A stretch of DNA of 34,464 bases from Buttiauxella warmboldiae (GCF_003818135.1 NZ_RPOH01000011.1:1-34464); one strand, 5' to 3'; shown: positions 9,922 to 19,732, counted from the stretch's first letter. The notes: a model not told the origin generated them from the sequence alone. Numbers and translations: made by a program.

Positions 9922-11355
9922 AAGCCATTCAATAGGCAGTCGATACACTAACCGCACCAGCACCCGTTGCCAGAAACGGGTGTGCGGTTCTTTTTTCCAG
10001 ACAATCTCTTTGCCGTTGCTGCTTTCCACCCAATTCACGCGCCCCCAACGGTCCAGGCGCAGCGCCCAGGCGGCCTCTTTCTGGCTGCGGGTGAAGCGTT
10101 GGTGAATACTCTGCGCCAGCGCCTCGCTTTCAATGACAAAGCCCATTTCGGTATTGAGCATCGCCGAGCGCGGATCAAAATTGAAGGAGCCGATAAATAC
10201 CTTTTGTTTATCCACGCTAAAAGTTTTGGCGTGCAGACTGGACCCGGAGTTACCGGTCAGACCACGATCGTGCGGCCTGCGGGGGCTATCGTTTTCAGGT
10301 TTTAATTCATAAAGCTCGACCCCGTGGCGCAGTAACTTTTTGCGCCAGCGCGCATAACCCGCGTGCACAGCCGCAACGTCATTAGCCGCCAGTGAGTTCG
10401 TCAGGATCGCAATTTTCACCCCTTTACGCACCAGCCCTAAAATTTGCGCGATACCGGCGCGTGTCGGCACAAAATAGGCAGAAATAATATCTATCTCACG
10501 CTCGGGCATTCCGATCACATTCATCAGGCGCTGCGGTAAAAGCGTGTGGCTACGCGCCCTTCCCTGCCCCTTGCGTGGATCATCGCTCAGCAGGCGCGTC
10601 TTTGCCCAGTACAGTTCAAGGGTCCGGGATACCAGGCGAGTGGCAAACTGGCTGGTCGTGAGGCGGTCAAGGTAGCGGCGAGCCATCGGATCGTCGCGCC
10701 AGTCGTCAGGAAGCTGTACGCGGTGATGCAAAACATCCGGGTCAACAGCCAACACTTTTGCCAGCGTCGAGACGCACTGGCTGCTCCAGTAGCGCTCAAA
10801 ATCCTGACTCACATCATTAACCACCGGGCCGATAGCCAGCACGTCTAAATCGGAAAACAGCGGTTGTTTGCCCACGCCAAAATAGGCGTCGCCAACGTTG
10901 CGCCCACCGATGATCGTCGTCTCGCCATCGACGGTAAATGTTTTGTTATGCATACGGCGATTAAGCCGGGCAAAATCGGTGAGGTAACCGATGGTGCGAA
11001 ACAGGCGAAATGAGAAGGGGTTAAACAGGCGCACTTCAATCTGTGGATGGCTATTGAGCAGTTCTAAAATATCATCCAGCTCGTTGGTGGTATTGTTATC
11101 GTCAAGCAGCAGGCGCACTTTCACCCCGCGATCGGCCGCCGCCAGCAGCGCGCTAAATAGCAGCCGCCCGGACATATCGTCCTGCCAGATGTAATACTGC
11201 ACATCGAGCGTTTTTTCCGCCATGCCGCACAGCAGATAGCGCGCAGCAAAAGCATCAAGGCTATCCGCAAGAGGATGAATTCCGCTAAGCCCGGGATGTT
11301 CCGCCGTCGACGGGGTAATCGCTCTCCCAAGGCGGGTGGCGTGAGGGGTCAGCAC
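9916..11355 (-). CDS. clsC: Cardiolipin synthase ClsC
   Basis: A phospholipase D superfamily protein of about 479 residues. E. coli ClsC (473 residues) makes cardiolipin from phosphatidylglycerol and phosphatidylethanolamine, working with YmdB. Both HKD motifs are present: HNKTFTVD near residue 136 and HAKTFSVD near residue 375, each followed by the Gly-rich pair GGRN or GSFN. The start is uncertain. The GTG at 11355 sits one base past the ymdB TGA, fits reinitiation and gives the family length. An ATG at 11406 would overlap ymdB by 50 bases and add 17 residues. It is the second gene of ymdB-clsC and its end overlaps opgC. Confidence 0.93.
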   Translation of the reverse strand: MLTPHATRLGRAITPSTAEHPGLSGIHPLADSLDAFAARYLLCGMAEKTLDVQYYIWQDDMSGRLLFSALLAAADRGVKVRLLLDDNNTTNELDDILELLNSHPQIEVRLFNPFSFRLFRTIGYLTDFARLNRRMHNKTFTVDGETTIIGGRNVGDAYFGVGKQPLFSDLDVLAIGPVVNDVSQDFERYWSSQCVSTLAKVLAVDPDVLHHRVQLPDDWRDDPMARRYLDRLTTSQFATRLVSRTLELYWAKTRLLSDDPRKGQGRARSHTLLPQRLMNVIGMPEREIDIISAYFVPTRAGIAQILGLVRKGVKIAILTNSLAANDVAAVHAGYARWRKKLLRHGVELYELKPENDSPRRPHDRGLTGNSGSSLHAKTFSVDKQKVFIGSFNFDPRSAMLNTEMGFVIESEALAQSIHQRFTRSQKEAAWALRLDRWGRVNWVESSNGKEIVWKKEPHTRFWQRVLVRLVYRLPIEWLL

Positions 11356-11356
11356 T

Positions 11357-11881
11357 TCAGAGTTGGGCAAGGAGCTGCTGGTAGATTTGGGTATTTTCGT
11401 CGTCATAGCAGACAAAAACCACCTGTTCAGGTAACGGACGCAGGCCGATATAGCGGTAAACAGTATCCACGGCGATTTTTGCGGCCTCCTGTTTCGGATA
11501 ACCGTAAACCCCGGTGCTGATTGCCGGGAACGCAATCGTTTGATAACCATTCGCAGCGGCTAAATCCAGGCAGTTACGATAAGTTTGTTCGAGCAGCTCA
11601 GCCTCATGCTTTTCGCCGCCGTGCCACACCGGGCCAACCGCATGAATCACCGCTTTAACAGCAATATTCCCCGCTTCAGTAATCACCGCATGCCCGGGCG
11701 CGCATTCGCCCTGCTGGCGCACTATCACTTTACACGCATCCAGCAACGCAGGCCCTGCGGCCTGATGAATAGCACCATCAACACCACCGCCCCCCAGCAG
11801 GGAAGGATTAGCCGCATTCACTATCACATCCGCCTTAACGCGGGTGATATCACCTTGTATCACCGACATTCTTTCACTCAT
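11357..11881 (-). CDS. ymdB: O-acetyl-ADP-ribose deacetylase YmdB, macrodomain protein
   Basis: A single macrodomain of 174 residues. E. coli YmdB (177 residues) hydrolyses O-acetyl-ADP-ribose, also modulates RNase III, and stimulates ClsC. The ADP-ribose-binding motifs are visible: GDIT near residue 10, [18 protein letters not shown] at 21-38 and the loop STGVYGYP. Upstream in-frame ATGs exist, but the ATG at 11881 has GGAG at 8 bases and matches the family N-terminus. It lies immediately upstream of clsC. The 152 bases between it and the aryl polyene cluster (11882-12033) hold no gene and no clear terminator or promoter. Confidence 0.92.
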   Translation of the reverse strand: MSERMSVIQGDITRVKADVIVNAANPSLLGGGGVDGAIHQAAGPALLDACKVIVRQQGECAPGHAVITEAGNIAVKAVIHAVGPVWHGGEKHEAELLEQTYRNCLDLAAANGYQTIAFPAISTGVYGYPKQEAAKIAVDTVYRYIGLRPLPEQVVFVCYDDENTQIYQQLLAQL

Positions 11882-12033
11882 GGGCAAATCTCCAGTTAGT
11901 CTTTGATCGTAGTCTAAACTTGCCGAACCGCCGACGTATATCACTTCCTGAGGCTCCCGCTCCATCACCCGGATTCTGATTTATCCTCGCTGACGGCAAA
12001 AAGAGCCCTGGCAGCCCGGTATCAGGAAAGGTT

Positions 12034-12672
12034 TTATCGCTGGTGTGGGCCAGAAACCGCGGCAACGGAAGGCACCGGCGTGAAGCCTGGAGCAAACGGC
12101 TGTTCGCCGCAGCAGGCGATCAGCCAGTCTCCCACGGTGACGTGTTGCAGATAGCGATCTGGCGGGCAAAGCGTATGCAGCGGCAGGTCCAGCTGACTCA
12201 TCTGCCAGACCGTCCCCCCTCGCTGTTTCAGCACCGCTTCATGGGCAGTCCAGAGCCGCCAGAATTGCGGGATTTGTTCGCACTGCGGCAGCGCTGCCAG
12301 CCACTCACATAAATGGGCAGCAAAGCTATGCCGGGCAATGGCCATAAAACGCGCTCGCGGACGGATTTGTTCGAGATCGCATCCGACATTCCCGTCGCCC
12401 ACCAGCACCGCCACCCCACTCCCGCTGTTGCTGATATTGAAAGCGGGTAACGCAGGATGCCAGGGTTTGCCCTGCGCAGTCTTCTCCAGGCAGGGCAAGG
12501 GGCCGTTATCGAGCAATTGCGCCAGCAAAACTCTGGCGGCTATCCAGTCATTACGCCGCCGCCCGGCGGGAGCCTGTTGCAATAATTCAGGCGTAAGCCA
12601 GCGTGTGGCGAGCTCCTCACTCGCTAAACACGCCGCTTCGGCGAACGCCAGGCGATAGCCGTTCGCTACCAA
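12034..12672 (-). CDS. 4'-phosphopantetheinyl transferase of the aryl polyene cluster
   Basis: A 212-residue protein of the Sfp/EntD superfamily, which transfers phosphopantetheine from coenzyme A to a Ser of carrier proteins. Supporting motifs are GCDLE (Asp99, Glu101, magnesium ligands), NISNSG near 79-84 and FWRLWTAHEAVLK at 137-149 with Glu145. The usual Lys of the WxxKE motif is His here. The expected targets are the two carrier proteins encoded at 24051-24591. The start appears to be TTG at 12672, overlapping the stop of the preceding ketosynthase by 7 bases, with no good Shine-Dalgarno, so the exact start is uncertain. It is the last gene of the operon. I am unsure which ape letter it carries elsewhere. 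Confidence 0.85.
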   Translation of the reverse strand: MVANGYRLAFAEAACLASEELATRWLTPELLQQAPAGRRRNDWIAARVLLAQLLDNGPLPCLEKTAQGKPWHPALPAFNISNSGSGVAVLVGDGNVGCDLEQIRPRARFMAIARHSFAAHLCEWLAALPQCEQIPQFWRLWTAHEAVLKQRGGTVWQMSQLDLPLHTLCPPDRYLQHVTVGDWLIACCGEQPFAPGFTPVPSVAAVSGPHQR

Positions 12673-13892
12673 CGGCGCAGCACCAGTGAAGTATTAATGC
12701 CCCCGAAGGCGAAGTTATTGCTCTGCACAAATTCAGTGTCGATTTTGCGCGCTTCACCGATGATGTAATCCAGCTCGCCGCAGGCGGCGTCCGGCTGCGT
12801 CAAATTCAGCGTTTCGGCAAACCAGCCTTCACGCATCATTTCGATACTCATCCAGGCTTCCAGCGCCCCACAGGCGCCTAAAGTATGGCCAAAATAGCTT
12901 TTCAACGAAGAGATCGGCGTGGCGGCGCCAAAAATCGCCGCCGTAGCGTGAGTTTCAGCAATATCGCCGCGGTCGGTTGCGGTGCCGTGGGCGTTAATAT
13001 AGCCGATATCGCCTGCCGCCAGCCCTGCCGAACGCAGGCCGCGCTCGATACAGATTTGCATGGTTTCCTGCTGCGGCTGGGTAATATGCGCCGCATCGCA
13101 ATTGGTATGGAACCCCACGATCTCGGCATAGATCGTAGCCCCACGCGCCAGCGCATGGTCAAGATCTTCAAGGATCAGGCTCCCCGCCCCTTCGCCAATC
13201 ACCAGGCCATCACGCTGCTGATCAAACGGCGACGGCGTGCTTTTCGGCCGATCGTTGCGCTGGCTGGTAGCAAACAGGGTGTCAAACACCGCGGCTTCAG
13301 ACGGGCATAGCTCTTCCGCGCCGCCTGCCACCATTACCGTCTGGTAACCATGGCGAATCGCTTCCCAGGCATAGCCGATAGCCTGGCTGCCGGAGGTGCA
13401 GGCGCTTGAGGTTGGGATGACGCGCCCACGCAGGCCAAAGAACAATCCGGTATTCACCGCCGCGGTATGGGGCATCATCTGCACGTAGGTAGTGCCGGTA
13501 ATATTACGGGTGTGTTTTTCGGTGAGCATGGTGGCAAATTCGCTTACCGGCCCGGTGCTGCCGGTAGAAGAGCCGTAGGCAATGCCCGTTTCGCCGCTGG
13601 TTAAAATCGGGTCATCGATAAGGCCCGCCTGAAGCAGCGCCAGCTCGGTCGCCCTGGTGGCGAGCAGTGAAACTCGCCCCATCGCCCGAATACGCTTACG
13701 GGTGTAATGATCCGGTAAGGTAAAACGATCAACCGGCGCACCGAGCATGGTGTTTAGCCCGTCATAGATTTGCCACTCGGGCATGTGTCGAACGGCGTTT
13801 TGCCCTGATTTTAGCCCCGCGGCGACCTGCTGCCAGCTCTCGCCAAACGCGGTCACGCCGCCCATTCCGGTCACGACGACGCGCTTAATCAC
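12666..13892 (-). CDS. apeR: Aryl polyene beta-ketoacyl-ACP synthase ApeR
   Basis: A 408-residue FabF/FabB-like ketosynthase. The catalytic triad is complete: Cys165 in SSACTSGS, His302 in NAHGTAT and His336 in FGHTLGACGA. In aryl polyene synthesis such an enzyme condenses malonyl-ACP with the growing chain. In studied clusters ApeO does most elongation and ApeR has a distinct, less defined role. The start overlaps the apeQ stop as ATGA, and the end overlaps the phosphopantetheinyl transferase start. The C-terminus FAFGGINTSLVL is a standard ketosynthase ending. The letter follows gene order in described ape clusters. Confidence 0.88.
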   Translation of the reverse strand: MIKRVVVTGMGGVTAFGESWQQVAAGLKSGQNAVRHMPEWQIYDGLNTMLGAPVDRFTLPDHYTRKRIRAMGRVSLLATRATELALLQAGLIDDPILTSGETGIAYGSSTGSTGPVSEFATMLTEKHTRNITGTTYVQMMPHTAAVNTGLFFGLRGRVIPTSSACTSGSQAIGYAWEAIRHGYQTVMVAGGAEELCPSEAAVFDTLFATSQRNDRPKSTPSPFDQQRDGLVIGEGAGSLILEDLDHALARGATIYAEIVGFHTNCDAAHITQPQQETMQICIERGLRSAGLAAGDIGYINAHGTATDRGDIAETHATAAIFGAATPISSLKSYFGHTLGACGALEAWMSIEMMREGWFAETLNLTQPDAACGELDYIIGEARKIDTEFVQSNNFAFGGINTSLVLRRW

Positions 13893-14620
13893 AGCATACC
13901 TCCATTGATGGAGATAACCTGGCGGGTAAGATAACCTGCCACCGGCGACATCAGGTAACGCGCAAGCCCGGCCACCTCTTCCGGTTGCCCCATGCGCTGC
14001 ATCGGAATGATGCGCATCGCCTCGCTCAGCGCTGCGTCTTCCATTTCAATCATGCCGGTATCAATCAGGCCGGGGGCAATACAGTTAACGGTAATTTTGC
14101 GTTTCGCCAGTTCGATTGCCAGCGCTTTGGTGGCGCCGATAATACCCGCTTTTGCCGCGCTGTAATTCACCTGGCCGCGGTTACCCATCAGGCCTGAAAC
14201 GGATGATAGCGTAATAATGCGCCCGCCGTTGCGCAGGCCAATCATCGGCATCACGCACGGCTGAATGACGTTGTAGAAGCTGTCGAGGTTGGTGCGAATT
14301 ACGCCATCCCAATCGTCATCGCTGAGCGCGGGAAATGCGCCATCGCGGGTGATACCGGCGTTATTCACCACGCCCCAGTAGGCACCGTACTTTTCAATGT
14401 CGGCTTCGATAACGCTGCGGCATTGTTCACGCCCGGAGCTGTCAAATTGCATGACGCGACCTGTTCCGCCCTGAGCTTTAATTTCTTCAAGCGTTTGTTG
14501 TGCCCCCGCTTCATCACGATGGTAGTGCACCACCAGCGCAAATCCGTCTGCGGCCAGCCCCAGGGCAATTGCCTTGCCAATTCCTTTACTGGCGCCGGTT
14601 ACTAATACCGTCTGTGTCAT
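13889..14620 (-). CDS. apeQ: Aryl polyene 3-ketoacyl-ACP reductase ApeQ
   Basis: A 243-residue short-chain dehydrogenase of the FabG type. The NADPH-binding motif TGASKGIG is at residues 8-15, VNNAG at 85-89, Ser140 in TLSSVSG, and YxxxK as Tyr153 and Lys157. It reduces the beta-keto group after each condensation in polyene assembly, in the cytoplasm on ACP-bound substrate. It begins 15 bases after the apeP stop and overlaps apeR by 4 bases. A housekeeping fabG is normally in the fab cluster, so this copy belongs to the polyene pathway by context. Confidence 0.9.
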   Translation of the reverse strand: MTQTVLVTGASKGIGKAIALGLAADGFALVVHYHRDEAGAQQTLEEIKAQGGTGRVMQFDSSGREQCRSVIEADIEKYGAYWGVVNNAGITRDGAFPALSDDDWDGVIRTNLDSFYNVIQPCVMPMIGLRNGGRIITLSSVSGLMGNRGQVNYSAAKAGIIGATKALAIELAKRKITVNCIAPGLIDTGMIEMEDAALSEAMRIIPMQRMGQPEEVAGLARYLMSPVAGYLTRQVISINGGML

Positions 14621-14635
14621 CTTGCTGCTATCCCA

Positions 14636-15094
14636 TTAAAATAATTGTTTTAATTCTTTATTATCAGGCTGATAGGTATTTACCCGCCCGCTCGCCAGCA
14701 GGTTGCCCCGGGCAAGAATTTGTCCTTCAAAACTGCCAATTTTTTCATCACGCATCAGCAGCGTGACGTGACAATCCAGCACCGCGCCCTGAGCAAACAC
14801 ACCTGCCGCGCAGCGTATGCCACGGCCGCCCAGCAACATCCCCACGCGGCTGGCCTCTTCACCGTTATTCAGCGCATGCCAGCCCGACCACACGCCCACC
14901 GTCTGGGCTATCAGCTCAATGGCAAACCAGCCCGGTAAGTGACCTTCGGCATCAAGAAACGGCGCCAGCACGCCCTGGTGACTCACCGTTACCCGACAAT
15001 GCGCGCTTTCTTGTTCCACCGCCACCACCGACTCGAGCAGGCACATGGGTGCTTCATGGGGCAAATAGTGGCGTGGGGCAAGAAAATCAGTCAT
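14636..15094 (-). CDS. apeP: Aryl polyene 3-hydroxyacyl-ACP dehydratase ApeP
   Basis: A 152-residue hotdog-fold protein resembling FabA/FabZ-type dehydratases, with YLPHEAPM near residue 10 and LPGWFAIELIAQTVGVWSG in the central helix, where Glu and Gln are family-typical. In the described aryl polyene system ApeP acts with ApeI as a dehydratase heterodimer that forms the conjugated double bonds. I chose the ATG at 15094, which has GGAG at 6 bases, over the ATG at 15106 inside apeO. It overlaps the apeO stop by 8 bases. Confidence 0.85.
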   Translation of the reverse strand: MTDFLAPRHYLPHEAPMCLLESVVAVEQESAHCRVTVSHQGVLAPFLDAEGHLPGWFAIELIAQTVGVWSGWHALNNGEEASRVGMLLGGRGIRCAAGVFAQGAVLDCHVTLLMRDEKIGSFEGQILARGNLLASGRVNTYQPDNKELKQLF

Positions 15095-16259
15095 GGGACA
15101 CTCCAAAAATCAGGCAGGCATTGTTGCCGCCAAAAGCAAATGAGTTCGACAGCATTGTTGGCGTGCTAAAGGGCTGCGCAGCGCTGAGTAGACCACAAGG
15201 GGCCAGCTCCGGGTCTTGATGCGCATCAGTGAAATCTTGTGCAGGCAGCGGCAGATTACGCGATAACAGCAAATAACAGATCGCCGCTTCGCAGGCCCCG
15301 GCGGCGCCCAAAGTGTGGCCGGTCAGATGCTTCGTGGAGCTGGAAGGCACACTGGTGCCAAAAAGCTGATTCACCACTTTCGCTTCGATCTCATCATTCA
15401 GACGCGTGGCGGTGCCGTGCATGTTGATATAGCCAATCTGCCGGGCATCGAGCCGCGCCTCGCGCAGCGCCATTTCTATAGCGCGCATGGCGCCCACCCC
15501 TTCCGGATGCGGGGCCGACATATGCCAGGCGTCAGACGATTCGCCAACGCCCAACAAACAGACTTTACCCGGCTCTCTGGTCAGCAAAATCAACGCCCCG
15601 GCTTCACCAATAGTGATCCCGTTGCGCCGTGCGCTAAACGGCGCGCAGCGCACGTTGCTCAATGATTCGAGGCTGTTGAAACCGTTGATCGGCATCCGGC
15701 TCAGAGTATCGGCCCCCCCGACAATCGCCGCGTCTACCATGCCGGATTCAATCAGCCGTTTGCCGGTCATTATCGCCCGCGCGCTGGAGGAGCAGGCGGT
15801 GGAAATGGTCAGCGCCGGGCCAAACAGCTGCAAGTATTCGCTGAGAAAACGAGAGGGGTCGCCAAGCTCCTGCTGCCCGTAGCGGTAAGAGGCCGGCGGC
15901 GTGCCTGCGAGGCTGCCGCTGACCATCCGGTCGCCTTCATCCAGCCCCGAGGTGCTGGTTCCCAGCACCACCGCCACGCGCGAATGGCCATATTGAGCAA
16001 TGGCTTCATCCACCTGCGGGCGAATTTGCCCCAGCGCGGCCAGCAGCAAACGGTTGTTGCGGCTGTTGTAGCGCACCATTTCGGGCGCAATTTCAGGAAG
16101 CTCACCGGTAACACGCCCTACCCAACACGTCCCCTGCTGCAACCAGCCATCACGGTCTGGCCCCATGCCGGGTGCGGTACCGGCCTGCAAATTTGCCGCA
16201 ATTTCATCAAGGTTATTCCCCAGCGCGTTGACCATTCCGACGGCGGTTAAAGTAATCAT
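15087..16259 (-). CDS. apeO: Aryl polyene beta-ketoacyl-ACP synthase ApeO
   Basis: A 390-residue ketosynthase with Cys156 in STACSSSA, His281 in NMHGTAT and His315 in LTGHTLGAAGA. This is the main elongating ketosynthase in described aryl polyene clusters, where it pairs with the chain-length-factor-like ApeC encoded at 25377-26111. The start MITLTAVGMVNALG is typical for the family. The gap to apeN is 2 bases and the end overlaps apeP. Residue order and the complete triad support an active enzyme. Confidence 0.88.
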   Translation of the reverse strand: MITLTAVGMVNALGNNLDEIAANLQAGTAPGMGPDRDGWLQQGTCWVGRVTGELPEIAPEMVRYNSRNNRLLLAALGQIRPQVDEAIAQYGHSRVAVVLGTSTSGLDEGDRMVSGSLAGTPPASYRYGQQELGDPSRFLSEYLQLFGPALTISTACSSSARAIMTGKRLIESGMVDAAIVGGADTLSRMPINGFNSLESLSNVRCAPFSARRNGITIGEAGALILLTREPGKVCLLGVGESSDAWHMSAPHPEGVGAMRAIEMALREARLDARQIGYINMHGTATRLNDEIEAKVVNQLFGTSVPSSSTKHLTGHTLGAAGACEAAICYLLLSRNLPLPAQDFTDAHQDPELAPCGLLSAAQPFSTPTMLSNSFAFGGNNACLIFGVSHD

Positions 16260-16261
16260 GC

Positions 16262-16837
16262 TTAGCGGTCCAGATGCTGAATACTGATGAGATAGCCAAA
16301 ACGATGGTGCTGCACGCTCACCGGCTGGCGGCTGGCGTCACGCATCAGATAATGAATGGTCTCGATCAATTCGCCCTGCTCGTCGCGCAGTTCGCGCCGG
16401 GAAGCGATATCTTTCAACGTCCACCCCGGTGGCAGCTGAGGCTGCCAGGCCTTGAGCGGCCAGTAGCTCAACATAATATCGGCGAGCACCTGGCTGGCCG
16501 GAGGCAATTCAGGCAGCGTGATGGATTGTTCGGTTTTAATCCCCGCAGCATCGTAGGTCAAACGAAATAAACGAATCCCCAGCGGGGATAAGCCCGCCAG
16601 CATGATTTTCTGCTGGTCGGCATGGAGTAATACCATCAATGACTGGGTTTTGCCTTTTACCTGCGCGCTTAACAGCTGCTGCTGAGTGATGGCGGGTGAA
16701 ATTCCGGGAGCGGGCAGCGTCACCAGCGTGCCGGGTTTTAGCCACGCCTGCGGTCTTGACGTCTCTGGTTTTGTGGTGCTACAGGCAACCAGTAGTAAGG
16801 AGCCAAGCAGCAGTGCCAGCGTCGGTAATTTTTTCAT
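16262..16837 (-). CDS. apeN: DUF3261 lipoprotein of the aryl polyene cluster (ApeN)
   Basis: A 191-residue predicted lipoprotein with a hydrophobic signal and the lipobox LVAC, lipidated at Cys19. The mature part matches the DUF3261 family seen in aryl polyene clusters (WLKPGTLVTLPAPG near residue 32, and a C-terminal QPVSVQHHRFGYLI). It probably sits in the outer membrane or periplasm and takes part in receiving or placing the polyene lipid, by analogy with LolB-like partners; that is inference. The start overlaps the exporter stop as ATGA. Confidence 0.82.
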   Translation of the reverse strand: MKKLPTLALLLGSLLLVACSTTKPETSRPQAWLKPGTLVTLPAPGISPAITQQQLLSAQVKGKTQSLMVLLHADQQKIMLAGLSPLGIRLFRLTYDAAGIKTEQSITLPELPPASQVLADIMLSYWPLKAWQPQLPPGWTLKDIASRRELRDEQGELIETIHYLMRDASRQPVSVQHHRFGYLISIQHLDR

Positions 16838-19155
16838 ATTTCTCTCTTTCCCTGAGGAGGTAAAGCTAAAGGAGCGGTCAGGAATGCGCAGAAGATCCCG
16901 CAGCTGAGCACAATGCCAAAGCTGGCAATAGCCTGCGTCTGGCTAAAGACCAGCATGCCTAACGTCAATAGCGTGGTCAGCAGCGCCACGCTGATAGCCA
17001 GCAGCGAGGTCAGCGGCGTGCCGCGCGGGTTGCTAAAGAACAGGGTGTAGTTGATGCCAATCCCGAGAACCAGCACCAGCGCCAGTAATGAGAAAAGGTT
17101 TAGCGTATGGCCGCTAAAGGCGAGCGCGGCAAGCCCCCCACCGAGCGAAAGCAGCGAAGGCACCACATTCAATAAACCGCGCTTCAGACCAAGCCGCAGC
17201 ACATAGCTGATAGCAATCGCTACTACCGCCACGGCCAGTAAACCAGCCAGCAAGCTGCGGAAGTGGCTGAATAGCTCGTTGAACTGCGCTTTGCGATCGA
17301 CCCAGCTGACCCCCGGTATTTTTGCTGCAATCGCGGCGAGTGCTTCGCTGTTATGAACGCCGCTTACCGGCACCAGCGCGCCACTTTTGCCATCCGGCAG
17401 AGACAGCCACAGCAGGCGCCAGCCGCTGCTGATCGCGCTCTCTTGCCAGAGTTCCGGCGTTACCGGCATCGGCTGAAGATTAGGCGTAGCCACGCTAATC
17501 CCGCTTTCGGCAAGGCGCTTTTGCAGCACGGGGGCGGCTGCACGCAGCAGCTGTAGATCCGCCTGTTGCTGCCTGAGTGAGGCAAGAGGGATCAGGCGAT
17601 AACTGTCGATAGCCTGCTGTTTTTTAGCCGCGGCCAGCTCTGGCGCCAGCGTCTCCAGCCGTTGCAGCGTTTGCTCGGCGCTGTCGCCGTAAACCACAAA
17701 CCATTTTTGATCCATGCCCTGCCCGGTTAACGCGGTAATGGCCTGTTCTGCGCGCACCAGATCTTGCGGCAGCGCCTGAAAACTGGCGATATCGTCATTA
17801 ATCTTTAACGAGGCTACCCCGGCGATACTTGCCAGCAGCAAGGCGACTGGCACACCCAGCCGCACCGCTTGCTTGTGCTGCCACGCGTTAAGCCAGCCGT
17901 TAAGCCAGCGGCTACAGGGCACCGCTCTGACCGGCAAACCGCGTACCAAAAAGGGATACCAGCACACTACCGTCAGGCAGGAGGCGATTAAGCCACTGGC
18001 GGCAAATACCGCAAGCTGGCGAATGCCGGGGAACGGCGCAAGGATCATAATCAGATAGGCAATCGTCGTGGTCGCCAGCGCCAGCAACAGGGCGGGCAGC
18101 ACTTTACGCAGGCTGGCACCCGGCGAGTTTTGCGCACCATGCACCATGCGTTCGGTCAGATAATAGAGCGTGTAGTCCGCCGACACGCCGACGATGCTCA
18201 TGCTCATCACCAGCGTCATCAGGTGCAGTTCACCGAAGCACAGCAGCGTAATAACCGTACCCGCCAGCGCCCCGATAGCCACTGAGAGCGCGCATAGCAG
18301 CAGAGGCCGCACCGAACGAAATACCACCAGTACCAGCAGCAGCACGCCAATGACCGTAGCCAGCCCCAGCGTCGAAACATCATGCTTTGCCTGCTGGCTG
18401 GCATAATCGCTGTACAACAGCGTGCCGCGCGACATCACCTCAGCCTGTGGGAAATGCTGTTGCAGCTTTTGCTGTAAGGCTTGCAGTTGCGCAACCGCCG
18501 CGCGCCCCTGCTGCATATCGAAGGAGGAGCCTTTTAGCTCACCATGTAGCAAATACCAGTAACGCCCCTGCTTATCACGCGCAACCAGCCAGCCGTTCAT
18601 CAGGCGCATCTGGCTGGCCGTTTGCTGCAGCGCCAGCTGCGAGCCGCGCACCAGCATCAGCGGATCGTTGGTTAGCTCTTTACCGCTGACTCCAGAAAAC
18701 GCCGAATAGAGCTGTGCTAACACCCATTGCGCCTGCGCTTCCCCACCGTTTTGCAAGCGGCTACGGGTTTGGTTATCGACCAGCCCGTTGCGGTGTTCAA
18801 AGTAAAACTTCCCCCACGCCTGCTGGCCCTTAGCATCCATCGGCCCCTGTACATCTTGCAGAAAGGGCTGCTGTTGCAGCTGCGCCAGCCACCACCGAGC
18901 GGCGGCGGGGTCTGGCGTGCTGCCGGGGCTAACCATCCACATCATTTGCCGATCAAGACGCTGCAGAAAACCCTTCTCAATGGACGGCGGAATATTCCCG
19001 AGGCTGCTGGCAGGTAGCAGCGACAGCACGCTGCTGTCGATGCGCGCCTTCGGTAATAAGGTTGCGAGCAACACCGCCAGCAGGATGACTAGCGCAAGCC
19101 AGCCTGCAGCCTGCCGGCGATGCGCGTCAGAAAGCGAAGCGCTGCTGCTCTTCAT
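16834..19155 (-). CDS. apeM: MMPL-family exporter of the aryl polyene cluster (ApeM)
   Basis: A 773-residue inner-membrane transporter of the MMPL/RND superfamily. The layout is duplicated: one N-terminal membrane segment (about 16-35), a large periplasmic domain, a group of membrane segments (about 255-400), a second periplasmic domain and a final membrane group (about 625-770). The family moves lipids and lipid-linked products across the inner membrane; here it is expected to export the aryl polyene lipid or an intermediate. The start overlaps apeL by 29 bases with no clear Shine-Dalgarno, which suggests translational coupling. The C-terminus overlaps apeN. Confidence 0.86.
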   Translation of the reverse strand: MKSSSASLSDAHRRQAAGWLALVILLAVLLATLLPKARIDSSVLSLLPASSLGNIPPSIEKGFLQRLDRQMMWMVSPGSTPDPAAARWWLAQLQQQPFLQDVQGPMDAKGQQAWGKFYFEHRNGLVDNQTRSRLQNGGEAQAQWVLAQLYSAFSGVSGKELTNDPLMLVRGSQLALQQTASQMRLMNGWLVARDKQGRYWYLLHGELKGSSFDMQQGRAAVAQLQALQQKLQQHFPQAEVMSRGTLLYSDYASQQAKHDVSTLGLATVIGVLLLVLVVFRSVRPLLLCALSVAIGALAGTVITLLCFGELHLMTLVMSMSIVGVSADYTLYYLTERMVHGAQNSPGASLRKVLPALLLALATTTIAYLIMILAPFPGIRQLAVFAASGLIASCLTVVCWYPFLVRGLPVRAVPCSRWLNGWLNAWQHKQAVRLGVPVALLLASIAGVASLKINDDIASFQALPQDLVRAEQAITALTGQGMDQKWFVVYGDSAEQTLQRLETLAPELAAAKKQQAIDSYRLIPLASLRQQQADLQLLRAAAPVLQKRLAESGISVATPNLQPMPVTPELWQESAISSGWRLLWLSLPDGKSGALVPVSGVHNSEALAAIAAKIPGVSWVDRKAQFNELFSHFRSLLAGLLAVAVVAIAISYVLRLGLKRGLLNVVPSLLSLGGGLAALAFSGHTLNLFSLLALVLVLGIGINYTLFFSNPRGTPLTSLLAISVALLTTLLTLGMLVFSQTQAIASFGIVLSCGIFCAFLTAPLALPPQGKREI

Positions 19156-19732
19156 GGGTCAGTTTTCGTGGGTTCGGTCGGTGATCGCTGAAGGAGATCT
19201 CGGTGAAATCTCCCTGTAAATCATTGAGCGCAATCCGGTTAAGGTACTTATCGCCCTGCAATGTGATGGTGCTAAACAGCTTGTCGAGCGGCGTGGTGGT
19301 TGGCGTTAATACCAGCTGCCATTTGCCATCGCCTTCATCGGTGAAGGCACTGGTAAAGTTCTCATCCAGCACCTGACGGTCGGCCTGGAACAGGGCGCGC
19401 AGCAGGTGGTTGAACTGGAACATTTGCGGATTGCTGTCAGCGGTGATGATTTGTGGTGCCTGACGGCCCATGACCTGCACCATATGGCTGTCGTCGAGCA
19501 CCAGCGTCATCGGAAACGGGTGCTGTTGCTGCCACCATAACCCTTTGCTTTTGGCGATCAACACTTCGCCGCTGGAGTGCAGCGGCTGCGCCATACCGCT
19601 GATTTGGCGGTCCTGCTGGAATTTTGCGCGCACCACCGGCTGCGAGGCAAAGCTGCGTTGCACCTCATCAAGCGTAATGGCGCGCGCCGTAAAGCTGAGA
19701 CACAGCAAGGCCATTAAAATAATCTTATTCAT
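19127..19732 (-). CDS. apeL: LolA-like outer-membrane lipoprotein carrier (ApeL)
   Basis: A 201-residue periplasmic protein with a signal peptide (MNKIILMALLCLSFTARA, cleaved before ITLDEV) and a LolA-type fold region beginning ITLDEVQRSF. The segment KSKGLWWQQQHPFPMTL resembles the LolA lipid-binding sheet. In this cluster it should carry a hydrophobic lipid moiety between the exporter and the outer membrane; that is inference from family and neighbours. The start overlaps apeK by 8 bases and the end overlaps apeM. Confidence 0.85.
   Translation of the reverse strand: MNKIILMALLCLSFTARAITLDEVQRSFASQPVVRAKFQQDRQISGMAQPLHSSGEVLIAKSKGLWWQQQHPFPMTLVLDDSHMVQVMGRQAPQIITADSNPQMFQFNHLLRALFQADRQVLDENFTSAFTDEGDGKWQLVLTPTTTPLDKLFSTITLQGDKYLNRIALNDLQGDFTEISFSDHRPNPRKLTHEEQQRFAF

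Noticed and set aside
11985-12033. Possible terminator after the phosphopantetheinyl transferase gene
   Set aside because: A T5 run is present on the minus strand, but the stem before it is only about 4 bp with a long loop.
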